DNA of 64,000 bases from Blastomussa wellsi. Lineage: Eukaryota; Cnidaria; Anthozoa; Scleractinia; Plerogyridae. The notes under the pieces were generated by a model that was given only the letters and a program-made list of their open reading frames with translations, was not told the DNA's origin and ran no database searches. The translations under genes were made by a program, and so were the position numbers. The DNA lies in the NCBI GenBank assembly GCA_947652115.1, contig OX393563.1, positions 30,993,929-31,057,928 on the forward strand, written 5' to 3'. Shown here piece by piece: positions 27,464-38,523 of this stretch (position 1 is the first letter of the stretch; each line of letters starts with the position of its first letter).

Positions 27464-28485
27464 GTTTTCTGTACGCACACAATAAACAATCTCGTCCTAA
27501 TCTCGCCACCAAGTGTTATGCGTGACATCAACAAGCTGTGATTCGATCGATATTAGATTAGTTTCGCTTGAACTAACCTGAGATGAAAAGGAGAGCTCTA
27601 TCGAACGAATTCTGATGTTTGAAAATACCCTGAAAATATATGCACATTTTTACGCTTTCTAAATAACCTAAAATGCTGATAGTGATAATCAAACAGTTAT
27701 AGTTAGTGAGTCTATTTTTGTTCTATTACAAAGCATTTGCAGTGCGCTTATTTTTAGACAGGGTTTATATCGAGGAACTTTAAAAAAATGGAGGAAACAT
27801 AATTTTTCGTATATTGCTTTAACATTTCGGGGCCTAGTGAACTTTGAAGAGATGTTAGGTCTGTTAAAATTACTGATGTTCCACAACAAAGTGTAGGGTA
27901 AATTTCTCCAAAGCTACGATCAAAAACATAAAACAATTTTAAAGTTAGGCACCGGAACGTTTATCGGCTGGTAACGATAGGGGGCCACAAGCAAAAAGTG
28001 AATAGGAAATCTGAAAACCGTGGCTAAATATTCGACGACAGGTGGCGTTGCGTTCAGCATATTTCAAGGACATACTCTCTTTTGCGCCGTGCTACTTTCG
28101 GTAACCAGTTCCGATATATCGTCATTTTTTGACCAGTTTTACAAAAAAAATTTGCCCTGTGATCGTTCCTCCGCCGGCCAGCTAGTTTAATAGCCTTCGT
28201 GTAGCCGTGTCCGATTACCTAAGGCTACCAGTTTATGGGCAGAACAGGATATGTATCTCGACGAGTAATATCCCGATTTAAAATATGTATGCAACCGTCC
28301 GTACTAAATAGTTACTAGACCCTGTAAGACGCGTACAGCTGCACTCAGGCTTCCCATTTTACAAATGAAACCTTCAGGCTTTTATGAGAGGGTGGTTCAG
28401 TGAAGGGCAGTCGTACTTTTACCGAAATTCTGCCTTTCATTCGGCCTAAGACTAATAGGGTGCATTTCTTTAAAAACAATCCAAG

Positions 28486-28697
28486 ATTGGATTCTTCAAT
28501 CCGAAAACGGATTTTGCGTTTCTTTAATGAACAGATTGATCACTCGGATCATGGTGCATAAAAGGAACCGACGAATCCTTGCCCAGAGTGGATTCTTCGG
28601 TTCCTTTGATGCACCATGATCCCAGTGATCTTGCCATCTTGGATTAATCTGTTCATTAAAGAAACGCAAAACCCGTTTTCCGATTTAAGAATCCAAT
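28486..28697. mobile_element. Fold-back element
   Basis: The outer arms at 28486-28534 and 28649-28697 are inverted copies sharing GTTTCTTTAATGAACAG. Inner arms, with AAGGAACCGA and its complement, continue the symmetry through the element. It is non-coding. Confidence 0.7.
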
Positions 28698-29104
28698 CTC
28701 TTTAGATATTTTCATTTTATTTCTAATTATCCCCACACCCGATGTACCGATGTGTCCTTTCATTCCCTCAGAATTTATAGTGGACCGTGAAATCGTGAAA
28801 GAAAGCTACACCGATTTTCTTCTTTCGCGCTCCCCGCGGAATATTCTCCGCACAGTCCAGCCAACACAGGTATTTTATTTAGAATCAAATTTAGAACCTA
28901 GCCAATAGGAAACCAAGGTATCAAGCAGTGTTCACAAAAACACTATAGATGTACATGTAATGTACCATAAACTCGAAGCTTCAACATCCCCCCGGACATT
29001 TATCCGCCTTACCTTACCCAGGGGTAGGGAATTTGATCCTCGCTCATATATATAGGGTGAGGAATTTGAACGTTAGCCTCGATATCATGTTACGTGTTCC
29101 GGCG

Positions 29105-29190
29105 ATTCCACGTTGATCCACGTGGCCTTTCGTGATCGCTGTTTTCGAAGCATTCCCCCCACAAAAACCGCCTGCTTTGCAGGCTACGTG
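29105..29190. repeat. Dispersed repeat, copy 1 (also at 61527-61600)
   Basis: It contains TTCGAAGCATTCCCCCCACA and CCGCCTGCTTTGCAGGCTAC. The same sequence lies in opposite orientation at 61527-61600. CCTGCTTTGCAGG is itself palindromic. Confidence 0.6.
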
Positions 29191-29511
29191 GGTTGATAAA
29201 TCATAGCGGAGGCCGACATGGCGGGTTTTAAGTATTTTACATGTAATGGAAACGATTGCAGCTTCTTGGTGGTTTGGTGAAAAATCAAAGGACTAAGGCT
29301 TTAGGCGCCATGTAGATACAATACTATTTTATTAAAATCTCATCAGAAAACCTATATTTACAAATCATCAAATTTTTTAAAACATTCAAATAATCACATA
29401 ATCATTACATTTAGTTTTTTAAAATGACCAACTCTCAATAAAAGTAATAGTTAAGATTAAGAAGAAAGAAAGAAATCACAACAATAAAAAGTATTCGATA
29501 GACCATCAGAA

Positions 29512-29800
29512 TAATTATAATAATAATAATAATAATAATAAACTTTATTTTGTGTCCACTGTATCTAGCACTGACGCACTATAGTAATTGGGGACACTGT
29601 AAAGCACAAGTGATATCAAATCAAATTATATTAATTATACATCAAATCAAATCAAATGCAATGTTGGTTTTGTGAAGTGGGGAAAACCGGAGGACACGGG
29701 GAAAAACCTCGCGGAGCAGAGTAGAGAACCGACAAACTCAGCCCAGATATGACGCCGGGGCCGGGAATTGAACCCGGGAATACGCGGCTAAAAAACTTGG
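29512..29800 (-). mobile_element. SINE-like element with (ATT)n tail
   Basis: On the minus strand, a B-box-like GGGTTCAATTCC near 29770 is followed by a body and a tail with ACAGTGTCCCCAATTA, AATAAAGTTTATT and an ATT repeat. The tail matches the SINE at 20806-21095, but the head differs and no clear A-box is seen. It is probably a related family or a truncated copy. Confidence 0.6.
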
Positions 29801-30494
29801 CGACGACCTCGACTTGATTTTTGTGTCTACTGCGCATGCGCAGCTAGACACTAAGACGGAAAAAAAGTTTGTTAAAAAGTTTGTTAACCTTTCGATATGC
29901 AATCGCTAATCAATCTTTTGACTCAAGGGACAAATCAACGGCATAATTCTCAAAAGGCCGAGCACAGAGAGCGTTTTTGAACGCTTACAAGACGCGTAAT
30001 TTGTTTGCGTGGAGATGTTTTGGTGTTTAGCCCAACGAGTTTTTCAAATAATTTCAAAGGTGTTAGATAAAATGCTTACCGTAAATTAAAAATACGTTAA
30101 TCGTCCTCGTCATAAACCCACTCGAATGTTGATAAAGAAATAATTCGTTTTAGATCCTTAAACACCAGTTCAACCTTCTTCCAAAATTACTTTCATTTTT
30201 ACGCGAGGAAGTTTTTTTTTTCGTTGCGTTTCCAACGAATTATTTTGCAGATATTTTTCGCGCCTGGTGGAAATTAGCCTGCGTCGCAGACGGACAAAAC
30301 CGCCGGATTATGTGACACGTCCGGCTGAAACGCAGGCTAGGTGGAAATGCGAGACACGAAATTAAAGCCAATTTTACTGCAGTGGTTTTGACAGCCGACT
30401 TAGGAGGCGGATGGCGACCGGTTCAATAAATATACCAGGCGTAATTTTTTTCTTCTTCGTCACTTTAAAAATAACGTCTAAAAAAGTTCCATTG

Positions 30495-30785
30495 ATCGCA
30501 GGTTACCTAATGGTTAGTGCTCTGGACTCCGAATCGCACGGCCCCGGTTCGAGCCTCTAGCCGGGGAACTGCGTTGTGTTCTTGGGCAAGACTCTTTACT
30601 TTCACAGTGCCTGTCTTCACCCAGGTGTATAAATGGATACCGGCGAATTTACTGCTGGGGGGTAACCCTGCGATGGACTAGCATCCCATCCAGGGGGGAG
30701 CAGAAATACTCTCTGTCGCTTCATGCTACAGAAACCGGGATAAGCTCCGGCCTGATGGGCCACTAGGCCCGACTGCAGGCTTACC
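30495..30785 (+). mobile_element. tRNA-derived SINE, copy 1
   Basis: The head has an A-box-like TAATGGTTAGTGCTCTGGAC, an anticodon loop CTCCGAA (tRNA-Arg CCG-like) and the B-box GGTTCGAGCC. The body includes CACCCAGGTGTATAAATGG and CCTGCGATGGACTAGCATCC. It matches the copy at 60394-60680 along its length. The body end, including ATAAGCTCCGGCC, resembles L2-type LINE tails, which would supply the copying enzyme (inference). Confidence 0.8.
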
Positions 30786-31566
30786 TGTAGCCTGCGTAGC
30801 TGGCGGGGTTCGCGGCGAGGTGCTTTTGTTTTTGGAGAGGCTGTCGTCGGAGCGGCAAAGCCGTGGAGAGAAAAATGGACAACCTCGAGAGGTTGTCCAA
30901 AATTTTCGAAACGAACGTTTCGAAAATGACCGTTCAATTGATTCTGTACAATTTCCGGAAATTTTGGTCCAATGGATCGCGCCCCTAGTTTGTTGTGTTG
31001 GAAAAATTAAAAACGATCAGCCCCGAATAAAAAAAAAGGTTCACCGAAGAGTGCACTTGAAGGGACAATGTCACGAGGATTTTTTAGCTTTTTAGTAAAA
31101 CGGCGCAAAAATTACGAGTTCTTTAGCTCACACACACCAAATGTGGTTAGAGGAAGATTGCCTTGAATCTATCAAGCAAATTGCTGAATAAAGAATGAAA
31201 CCTTTACTACTAGTTTATAGCTACTAAATTAAAAAATGTCAGCCTGACTTTTTCAACTTGTTCAGCCCCTGATAGTATGACAACGATATCAGTCCTTTCA
31301 TAGGGTCTTCATAGGCTCACTGCACCGGCATCTTGTATTTGTTTTACAAAACTGGACCCCTGACTATTATTTGTAGGTTTCCATTAGTGTAAATACGTCT
31401 TCAACCTCTTGCATTTTTTATTGCATGCGTGCCCGTTTAAACTGAATGAAATAACACAATTTCCAGCTGCATTAGCCATTGCCAAGTTCATTAAATAACC
31501 ATCATACGCGCGCAAGAACAGTTATGAATGTACAGTACGATTGAAAATAACTATCGTATGAGTCCG

Positions 31567-31723
31567 TGTAGTGTATTGAGGACAGCGGTTGCATATGTAA
31601 GAATATACAACCGGGACAGAGAGAGCGGGGGAAAATAGAGTGTTGGAGCGTGTACTGTGTGTACTCCATTAAACCGTATGTTTTAAGCCTTTGTGGCTGT
31701 CTTTGTGGCTTAACAACACTACA
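31567..31723 (+). repeat. 5' LTR of Ty3/gypsy element
   Basis: It begins TGTAGTG and ends CACTACA, exact inverted termini as in LTRs. Positions 31567-31720 are identical to 35973-36126. At 157 bp it is short for a Ty3 LTR. It should contain the element's promoter. Confidence 0.88.
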
Positions 31724-31725
31724 AA

Positions 31726-31737
31726 TTGGCGACGAGG
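31726..31737 (+). other. Putative primer binding site
   Basis: TTGGCGACGAGG starts two bases after the 5' LTR and ends directly at the gag ATG. The position is right for a tRNA primer site; the tRNA is not identified. Confidence 0.5.
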
Positions 31738-34700
31738 ATGTCGAATTCAGTGGAGAGAGCATTGCCGCCTCTAGATTTAACAGGATCTTCCTCTCAGGTC
31801 GCCGAACGGTGGCGACAGTGGAAACGTTCGTATCAGTATTACACCGATGGCAAAGGAATCACGAATCCTTCGAGAAAAAAGGCCCAATTGCTTCATTTGG
31901 CGGGCATGGAAGTGCAGGATATTTACGAGGATCTCCCAGACCCTGGACCGGTGAATGCGGAAGAGGATAATGAATATATTGTGTGTCTGCGAAAACTGGA
32001 TGCTCATTTTCGAGCGGAGGACAATGTGCCATACAAGCGACATGTTTTTCGTCAACTTGCGCCGACACAAGGGGAGACCGCTGACAAGTTCATGGTTCGT
32101 TTACGTAAACAAGCTCGTCATTGCAATTTTGGAGGGGCTTTGGAGGAAAATTTGCGAGACCAATTGATCGAAAAGTTGCCTGATGTTGAGCTAAAGAAGA
32201 AATTACTTGAGGTCAATAATATTACTCTGGATGCTGCAATGGATAAAGTTCGAAAGTGGGAAGCCTCGCGTGAACAAGCAAGTCAAATGGTCACGCCAAA
32301 GCAAGAAGTTGGAACAGGTGCTAATGTGGTTGAGGGAAAGTTTGGGCACGGATCCAAAGGAAAAAGTGTTTGTTTTAATTGTGGTAAAGAAGGTCACTTT
32401 GCTCAAAGCAAGGGTTGTCCAGCTCGAGGTCGGAAGTGCAGTAAATGTGGGAAATATGGTCATTATGCTAGCTGTTGCAAAGGGGGAGGAAATCCGAAGT
32501 CTGGAAAACAAGACACCACCCAACAACAGGGAGGTAGACAACAGCGTCGTGGTAAAGGAAGACAGGCCAATGTTGTCGAGGATTTTGAGCAGTCAGGTGA
32601 GGATGACACATTTGCTTTTACTATAGAAGAACAGACATGTGCTTTGTCGAATTCTGCTGAGCCAGTGATCTCTGTGAACATTGGTGGAATCAGCAGAGAA
32701 GTGTTAATTGATTCTGGTTCTGCAAGTAACCTTATCAGTAAAGATACTGTACAGGAACTGAAACATCAGGGGCTAAAGATTGAATTACAGCCCTGTACCA
32801 AGAGATTGTATGCCTATGGAGGTCAAGAGGTCAAAGTTGAGGGCCGGTTTCAAACTGAAATTTCAGTATCTAAATCAAAAATTGTGGCAGATTTCATTGT
32901 TGTTAAAACGGGGCGTTGTTTGCTGGGATGTTCAACTGCCACAGAGCTTGGAATCCTTCATGTGGATCCAGCGGGAACTATTGGGTCAGGGGACTGTAAC
33001 ACTGTTGATGATAATTTTGTGGGGCAACTCAAAACAAAATACCCCAGTGTGTTTCATGGCATTGGAAAACTCAAAGATTATCAGCTAAAGCTACATGTTG
33101 ATCCAAGTGTAACTCCAGTGGTTCAAAAGATGCGAAGAGTGCCTTTCTCCCTTAAGGACAAGGTAACCATGAAGGTTAATGAACTCCTTGAAAAGGACAT
33201 AATTGAGAAAGTCGAGGGGCCTACGGCGTGGGTGAGCCCGGTCGTTGTCGCACCAAAAGCGTCAGGGGACATAAGGTTATGCGTCGACATGCGAAGAGCT
33301 AACGAAGCAATTACCCGGGAGAGGCTGCCCATACCGACCATAGATGAAGTCCTCGAGAGCCTAAATGGGAGTGGCGTGTTCTCAAAATTAGATTTGCGGT
33401 GGGGTTTTCACCAAATCGAGTTGGATCCCGATTCAAGGGATATCACTGCTTTCGCCACCCATGACGGTATATTCCGGTACAAGCGTTTGAGCTTTGGTGT
33501 TAATGCCGCACCAGAGAAGTACCAGCATATTATCACCCAGTCAATGGCAGGTCTACAGGGAGTGGCAAACATAGCAGATGATCTTATTGTTCATGGTCGA
33601 GACACAGAGGAACATGATAAGAACTTACACAGTGTGCTGCAGCGTCTTAGTGAGAAGCAGTTAACTGTGAATGCAGAAAAATGCACCTTCAGGATGAACA
33701 GAGTTGTGTTCATGGGTCTTTTGCTTAGCAAGCATGGCGTCGGACCTACTGAGGAAAAAGTCAGAGCCGTTGCTGAAGCAAGTCAGCCACAGACACCTTC
33801 AGAAGTTCGTAGCTTCTTAGGACTTGTAGGATTTAGTGCCAGGTTTTTACCTGATTTCGCTACCACTGCTGATCCCCTCAGAAAACTTGCAAGAAAAGGA
33901 GAACCATTCGTGTGGAGCAAGGAACAGGAGCAGTCATTTCAGAAATTGAAGAGTCAAGTTGCAAGTGCACCAGTCCTGGCTTACTTTGATAAGGATGCGC
34001 CTACCCGTGTTATTGCTGATGCAAGTCCAGTTGGTCTTGGTGCTGTGCTGGTGCAAGAGAAGAATGGGGAAAGTCGTGCTGTTTGTTATGCCAGTCGAAG
34101 TTTGAGTCAAGTGGAGCGCCGTTATAGTCAGACAGAAAAAGAAGCACTAGCCTTAGTCTGGGCGTGTGAACGCTTCCACCTCTACTTGTATGGGCTCCCG
34201 CAGTTTGATCTCGTGACAGACCATGAAGCACTTAAAGTCATCTACTCGAGGAAGTCTAAACCTTCAGCCAGAATAGAGCGCTGGGTTCTGCGTCTGCAGC
34301 CGTACAACTATCAAGTTTGTTATGTGCCTTCAAGAAAGAATATCGCTGATGCACTTTCTCGACTGACAAAGATACCAGCCTCAGATCAGTACCTGAAAGA
34401 TGATGGTTATGTACGCTTGGTAGCACTGCATGCTGTCCCTGCTGCATTGAGAATAAAAGAGATTGAACGGGTCTCGGCACAAGATTCAGAGTTGCAAGCA
34501 GTCAGAAATTGCCTCATAGAGGGAAATTGGGACAATGCTCCTAAGTCGTATTTGCCAGTTCGCAATGAGTTGACCTTCATTGGTCATGTAATTCTTCGGG
34601 GAACAAGAATTGTTATACCCCAATCACTTCGCAAGAGAGTTGTCAGTTTGGCCCACGAAGGACACCAGGGAGTCGTAAAAACAAAGGAGAGACTTCGAAC

Positions 34701-35793
34701 AAAGGTCTGGTGGCCTGCAATGGATCGTGATGCAGAGAGAAGATGCGCAGAGTGTTACGGATGTCAAGTGGTTACCAAGAACGTTCCACCACCACCAGTA
34801 AAACCGACACCATTACCCAACCAACCATGGGAAGAGGTAGCTGTGGATCTAATGGGTCCATTACCTTCTGGAGAACACCTGTTAGTTCTCGTCGATTATT
34901 ACAGTCGGTGGATGGAAGTCGATGTCATCCGAACAACCTCCAGCAAAACCATTATTCATTGCCTGGATGCCCAATTTGCAAGACATGGGATACCTAAAGG
35001 TCTCCGTACCGACAATGGCTCAAATCTCGTGTCCAAAGAAGTAGAAGAGTATCTGAGAGAAATGGGGATCGAGCACCGTTACACGACACCCCTATGGCCA
35101 AGAGCTAACGGCGAAGTAGAAAGACAAAATAGGTCACTTCTGAAGTCCATGAGAGCAGCCCATGCAGAAGGCAAAAATTGGAGAGAGGAGCTAAACCGGT
35201 TTCTTTTGGCATACAGGTCCACACCACATTCAACTACAGGAAAAAGCCCTGCTGAGTTACTGTTTAGAAGGAAGCTAACAACCAAAATGCCTGAGCTAGT
35301 TGATGTTGACGAGGAAAAGGAAGTTAGCGACCAAGCTGTCCGTGATCGGGACACCGAGAGAAAGCAGTCCAGCAAGGACTATGTTGACAAGAAGTTTCAT
35401 GCCAGAGACCGAAATGTGAGAGAAGGGGACACTGTCCTGCTTGAGAAGAAGAAAGAAAATAAGTTGTCACCTTGCTACGAAAAGGAGCCATATGAGGTGG
35501 TATCTCGTTATGGGGACCAAGTGATGTTGCAATCACAACAAGGTGTTCAGTACAAGCGCAACCTTCAGCATATTAAGCTCTTTAATAAGGCAGATCAGAA
35601 AGAACAGGAGACGCCTCTACAGGATGCTGAACCTCAGATTGCTCACCCTACAGCTGAGAAAGAACAGGAGATGTCGCTACAGGATGCTAAACCGCAGAAT
35701 GCTAAGCCTGCAGCTGAGCAGCCATTGAGAAGGTCCACTCGAATTTCGAGCCGTCCGAAGGCTCTGAACGATTATGTTCTATACTTAAACTAG
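31738..35793 (+). CDS. Ty3/gypsy gag-pol polyprotein
   Basis: One uninterrupted frame of 1351 residues begins at ATG 31738; upstream in-frame codons in the primer site are not ATG. It is the capsid and replication protein of an LTR retrotransposon. From the N-terminus: a gag region; two CCHC-type zinc knuckles (CFNCGKEGHF near residue 211, CSKCGKYGHY near 233); an aspartic protease (LIDSGSAS near 322); reverse transcriptase (FSKLDLRWGF near 548, active-site ADD near 611); RNase H (IADASPVGLG near 757); and integrase, with an HHCC zinc finger from about 970 and DDE residues in AVDLMGPL, TDNGSN and EVERQ. Gag and pol are fused with no frameshift, as in some Ty3 clades. The C-terminus has two similar EKEQEMSLQDA-like repeats. 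All key residues I can see are present, so the element may be active. Confidence 0.93.
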   Translation: MSNSVERALPPLDLTGSSSQVAERWRQWKRSYQYYTDGKGITNPSRKKAQLLHLAGMEVQDIYEDLPDPGPVNAEEDNEYIVCLRKLDAHFRAEDNVPYKRHVFRQLAPTQGETADKFMVRLRKQARHCNFGGALEENLRDQLIEKLPDVELKKKLLEVNNITLDAAMDKVRKWEASREQASQMVTPKQEVGTGANVVEGKFGHGSKGKSVCFNCGKEGHFAQSKGCPARGRKCSKCGKYGHYASCCKGGGNPKSGKQDTTQQQGGRQQRRGKGRQANVVEDFEQSGEDDTFAFTIEEQTCALSNSAEPVISVNIGGISREVLIDSGSASNLISKDTVQELKHQGLKIELQPCTKRLYAYGGQEVKVEGRFQTEISVSKSKIVADFIVVKTGRCLLGCSTATELGILHVDPAGTIGSGDCNTVDDNFVGQLKTKYPSVFHGIGKLKDYQLKLHVDPSVTPVVQKMRRVPFSLKDKVTMKVNELLEKDIIEKVEGPTAWVSPVVVAPKASGDIRLCVDMRRANEAITRERLPIPTIDEVLESLNGSGVFSKLDLRWGFHQIELDPDSRDITAFATHDGIFRYKRLSFGVNAAPEKYQHIITQSMAGLQGVANIADDLIVHGRDTEEHDKNLHSVLQRLSEKQLTVNAEKCTFRMNRVVFMGLLLSKHGVGPTEEKVRAVAEASQPQTPSEVRSFLGLVGFSARFLPDFATTADPLRKLARKGEPFVWSKEQEQSFQKLKSQVASAPVLAYFDKDAPTRVIADASPVGLGAVLVQEKNGESRAVCYASRSLSQVERRYSQTEKEALALVWACERFHLYLYGLPQFDLVTDHEALKVIYSRKSKPSARIERWVLRLQPYNYQVCYVPSRKNIADALSRLTKIPASDQYLKDDGYVRLVALHAVPAALRIKEIERVSAQDSELQAVRNCLIEGNWDNAPKSYLPVRNELTFIGHVILRGTRIVIPQSLRKRVVSLAHEGHQGVVKTKERLRTKVWWPAMDRDAERRCAECYGCQVVTKNVPPPPVKPTPLPNQPWEEVAVDLMGPLPSGEHLLVLVDYYSRWMEVDVIRTTSSKTIIHCLDAQFARHGIPKGLRTDNGSNLVSKEVEEYLREMGIEHRYTTPLWPRANGEVERQNRSLLKSMRAAHAEGKNWREELNRFLLAYRSTPHSTTGKSPAELLFRRKLTTKMPELVDVDEEKEVSDQAVRDRDTERKQSSKDYVDKKFHARDRNVREGDTVLLEKKKENKLSPCYEKEPYEVVSRYGDQVMLQSQQGVQYKRNLQHIKLFNKADQKEQETPLQDAEPQIAHPTAEKEQEMSLQDAKPQNAKPAAEQPLRRSTRISSRPKALNDYVLYLN

Positions 35794-35957
35794 TGATATT
35801 TGCAGTCATATGATATTCGTTGTTGTGTTGAACAGGTGACATTGGAGCATTGTTTTATGAACTAAACAGCAAGGCCATGTTTATGGCTAGTGTGACTTGT
35901 GAACATTTGAGCATAAGAACATGAAATAAACTTTAGTTTTTGATTAAGTATCCAAGC

Positions 35958-35972
35958 GAAGAAAGAAAGGGA
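35958..35972 (+). other. Polypurine tract
   Basis: GAAGAAAGAAAGGGA lies directly before the 3' LTR, where plus-strand DNA synthesis of an LTR element is primed. Confidence 0.75.
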
Positions 35973-36129
35973 TGTAGTGTATTGAGGACAGCGGTTGCAT
36001 ATGTAAGAATATACAACCGGGACAGAGAGAGCGGGGGAAAATAGAGTGTTGGAGCGTGTACTGTGTGTACTCCATTAAACCGTATGTTTTAAGCCTTTGT
36101 GGCTGTCTTTGTGGCTTAACAACACTGTA
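35973..36129 (+). repeat. 3' LTR of Ty3/gypsy element
   Basis: It is identical to the 5' LTR for 154 bases. The end reads CACTGTA where the 5' LTR has CACTACA. The last three positions may be flanking DNA or a damaged end. Confidence 0.85.
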
Positions 36130-36665
36130 AATTCGTATTTTATTGGTTTTATGGTTTGATGCTCGTACATACCTATGCTGCTTACAATGTCACAAAGTTG
36201 AAATCTTAATATTACTGATATAAAGACTTTTAGCTAGCAGACGTCGCAATTTCAAAAACGATTTTTACAACTAACAAAAAGACTACTGTTTAATAACAAA
36301 ATGACTCAGTGTTTTTGTTCACAGCTTAGCTGTCGTTTATGCCAAATCGTGAAAAATTGATCGAATAACTTTCCTTTCTAATGGAAAGTTAACTATCTAG
36401 GTTGTCAACTAGCAAGCCGGCAAATGACTTCCGCTAGGTTCGAACTGTATAGCAACGAAGCAATGTTTTCATATACATGAAAGATTCACGCCACTAGAAA
36501 GCATTAATTCTAGTGGTGCCCATACTATACATTTTTGCAGGTGTAAAATCAACTCAATTGTACCAGTTTCTGTTTATTCATTGCCAGTTGCCGTAATATT
36601 AAAGCTGTTATAGTATTACATAGATCCTGTTAGAGCTATCTCACTGTCAATTTCAACTAATAACC
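36130..36665. other. Spacer between Ty3 element and Kelch gene
   Basis: No gene is seen. This should include the 3' UTR of the minus-strand Kelch gene. A short inverted repeat (ACTAGAAAGCATTAATTCTAGT, with arms ACTAGAA and TTCTAGT) lies at about 36492-36513. Confidence 0.5.
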
Positions 36666-38431
36666 TCATTCTGCTGTTAACCTTTCCCTCTTTACCGGCA
36701 GATAACACAGCACTGCCGTTTTGTCAATTTTTCCTAAATGTTCCCACTCCCCCAAAGGAACAGGATAGAGCTCCTCCGGTGGAATTCTTATCCCGCTGTC
36801 AACTGGAAATTTGTTGATTATGAAATAAACCTTCCCTTCAATTTCCACTGCACCAAGGTTGTTAGAGGGAATATGTTTTTGCTCAACAACAGACCAAGTA
36901 TTGTTTTCCTTGTTATAAACTTCTACAGGTGCAGGGCTACCATATGGAGTAGAATTATTGACATTAACGCAAAGGTTGCCTCCTGCAACATAGAGTCTAC
37001 TGTTTACTACAAAAAGAACTGATCCAAAGTGAGGCCGGCAGGTTGTTGCCTTTGCTTGCCATTCATTCGTTACTGGATCAAAGCAGTGTAAGCTTGCATT
37101 CCGCATTTTGCTCGCACCCATATTTCCATAAAGAACATACAGTTTTGAATGTGATGCTGTTGCCCCACTACAATAAAAATAACCACTCCCTATGATATCT
37201 ACTTCATCAATTGATTGCCACTGACGTGTTGCTAAGTTATACCTTTGAGGTACATCCAAATTAGAAGGACTTATAGCATACATATAGTCCTCAATAACAC
37301 AAAGATTACTGATTGTATTACATGAGTGTGGCTGCTTTTCCCATGCATTTCCTTCTGTATCATAACGGTAAGTGCAATGAGCACCGTCCGGAGAATGTCC
37401 GGCGACGAACAAGGTACTGCCAACAGACTCTGCATGATAACAACCAGCTGCATCAATTGGCGGTGTTGTAGACGCCAAGGGTTTCCATGTTTTGGCTACT
37501 GCATTCGAGCCCGAGGCTGAACTGCAACAAGAACCTGGATAACAAGTAACAGGAAAAAAATCAAATGAAAATATCAATGAGCAAAATAAGCTTAAATGGA
37601 TTAAATTACCGGGCTGGTTGATCGCGGTTTATTTTTCTCCACAGCAAATTCGTATGAAGGCATGTAGCTGTTCAACAATGCTTTATGCAGAATCATATGA
37701 ACCTCTGGATCTCGCTGCATCTCCTCTGTATTCAGCTCTTCGATCACAACCCTGATGTCCACCAGCCCCAGACGAACAGCTCCGATGACTTTGGCTGCAG
37801 CTGCCATCCTTTCTTCCTTCTTTTGTTTAATCCACTGCATCACTGATTTGAAGACGAACGTCTCCGAAGGCGCACTGAGGTCATCTCGACTGAGAAGGCT
37901 CAATAATTGGTCTGCGTCAATATGGGTCAGGAATTCTTCACTTTCACAAACATCCTTGTACATCGATGCCATTTTGTGTTCCGCTGCCTCTTGCAGATCT
38001 CTCAGACCGTGTCTATCGGCAACTGTACACAGCAGACAGTAGTTATGCAGGTCAAGTCGGAGCTGGACAAATTCCCTTTTCAAGAAATCACAGCACTGTT
38101 GAACAACGCTTGTGACTTGAAGATGATCAGCAGCGACAAGAACTTCAAACACGTTTCCCTCGTTGACATGAAGATCTCCAGTGTAGATGGAGTCCATGAC
38201 AATCGTCAAAACGTCTGGTGAGATGTTTTCATCTTTCAGTTCGATCACTTCCTGATTCGACTCCTTCATTCCCTCGGTAAACATGGCGTAGAAATAATCG
38301 CTATTGGCAGCGAGTACGATGCGATGAGCTAGAAAGACGTCTTCGTTCACTTTTAATCGAACGTCGATGAATTTACCTTCTTCGCGAAACTGAGCACATT
38401 TGGACAAAAGATCCACGCAGTGAGCCACCAT
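36666..38431 (-). CDS. BTB-BACK-Kelch (KLHL-type) protein, exons not joined in frame
   Basis: KLHL proteins usually serve as substrate adaptors of Cullin-3 ubiquitin ligases. Exon 1 (37610-38431, ATG at 38431, 274 codons) has a BTB domain ([33 protein letters not shown]) and a BACK domain (about residues 130-240). Exon 2 (36666-37534) has Kelch repeats, for example RLYVAGGN and AVEVEG-like strands, ending at TGA. The intron of 75 bases has donor GTAATT and acceptor TATCCAG. Exon 1 is 822 bases and exon 2 is 869, so the joined frame breaks: exon 1 ends in phase 0 and the Kelch frame needs phase 1. Each exon is otherwise open. A one-base error, a real frameshift or an unseen splice choice could explain it. 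The gene is head-to-head with DUF885 gene C, 92 bases apart by start codons. Confidence 0.82.
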
Positions 38432-38523
38432 CTTTAGGCTATCTTTCGAGGTTTTGCTGTACACTTGTCACGCGCCCTGTCAATGTACGTGATCGTTGCG
38501 TGATTCGACAGTTTTGTTCCGTA
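38432..38523. promoter_or_regulatory. Candidate bidirectional promoter
   Basis: Only 92 bases separate the Kelch ATG (38431, minus) from the first strong-context ATG of DUF885 gene C (38524, plus). If gene C starts at a later ATG the gap is up to about 230 bases. It contains CACGCG and CGTGA motifs and no clear TATA box. Shared control of the two genes is inference. Confidence 0.5.

Larger units (their letters stand above)
27464..31566. other. Repeat-rich intergenic stretch between gene A and the Ty3 element
   Basis: No protein-coding gene is supported. The stretch upstream of the gene A start (27464-27600) should include its promoter and 5' UTR; no clear TATA box is seen. The rest holds a fold-back (28486-28697), a repeat shared with 61527-61600 (about 29105-29190) and two SINE-like elements (29512-29800 and 30495-30785). 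Confidence 0.6.
31567..36129 (+). mobile_element. Complete Ty3/gypsy LTR retrotransposon
   Basis: The order is 5' LTR (31567-31723), putative primer binding site (TTGGCGACGAGG, 31726-31737), one gag-pol frame (31738-35793), a purine tract (35958-35972) and the 3' LTR (35973-36129). Domain order protease-RT-RNase H-integrase identifies Ty3/gypsy. The LTRs match without a mismatch for 154 bases, so insertion is recent. No target-site duplication is seen: the bases before the 5' LTR are GTCCG and those after the 3' LTR do not match. It lies about 540 bases past the Kelch stop codon. Confidence 0.92.
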
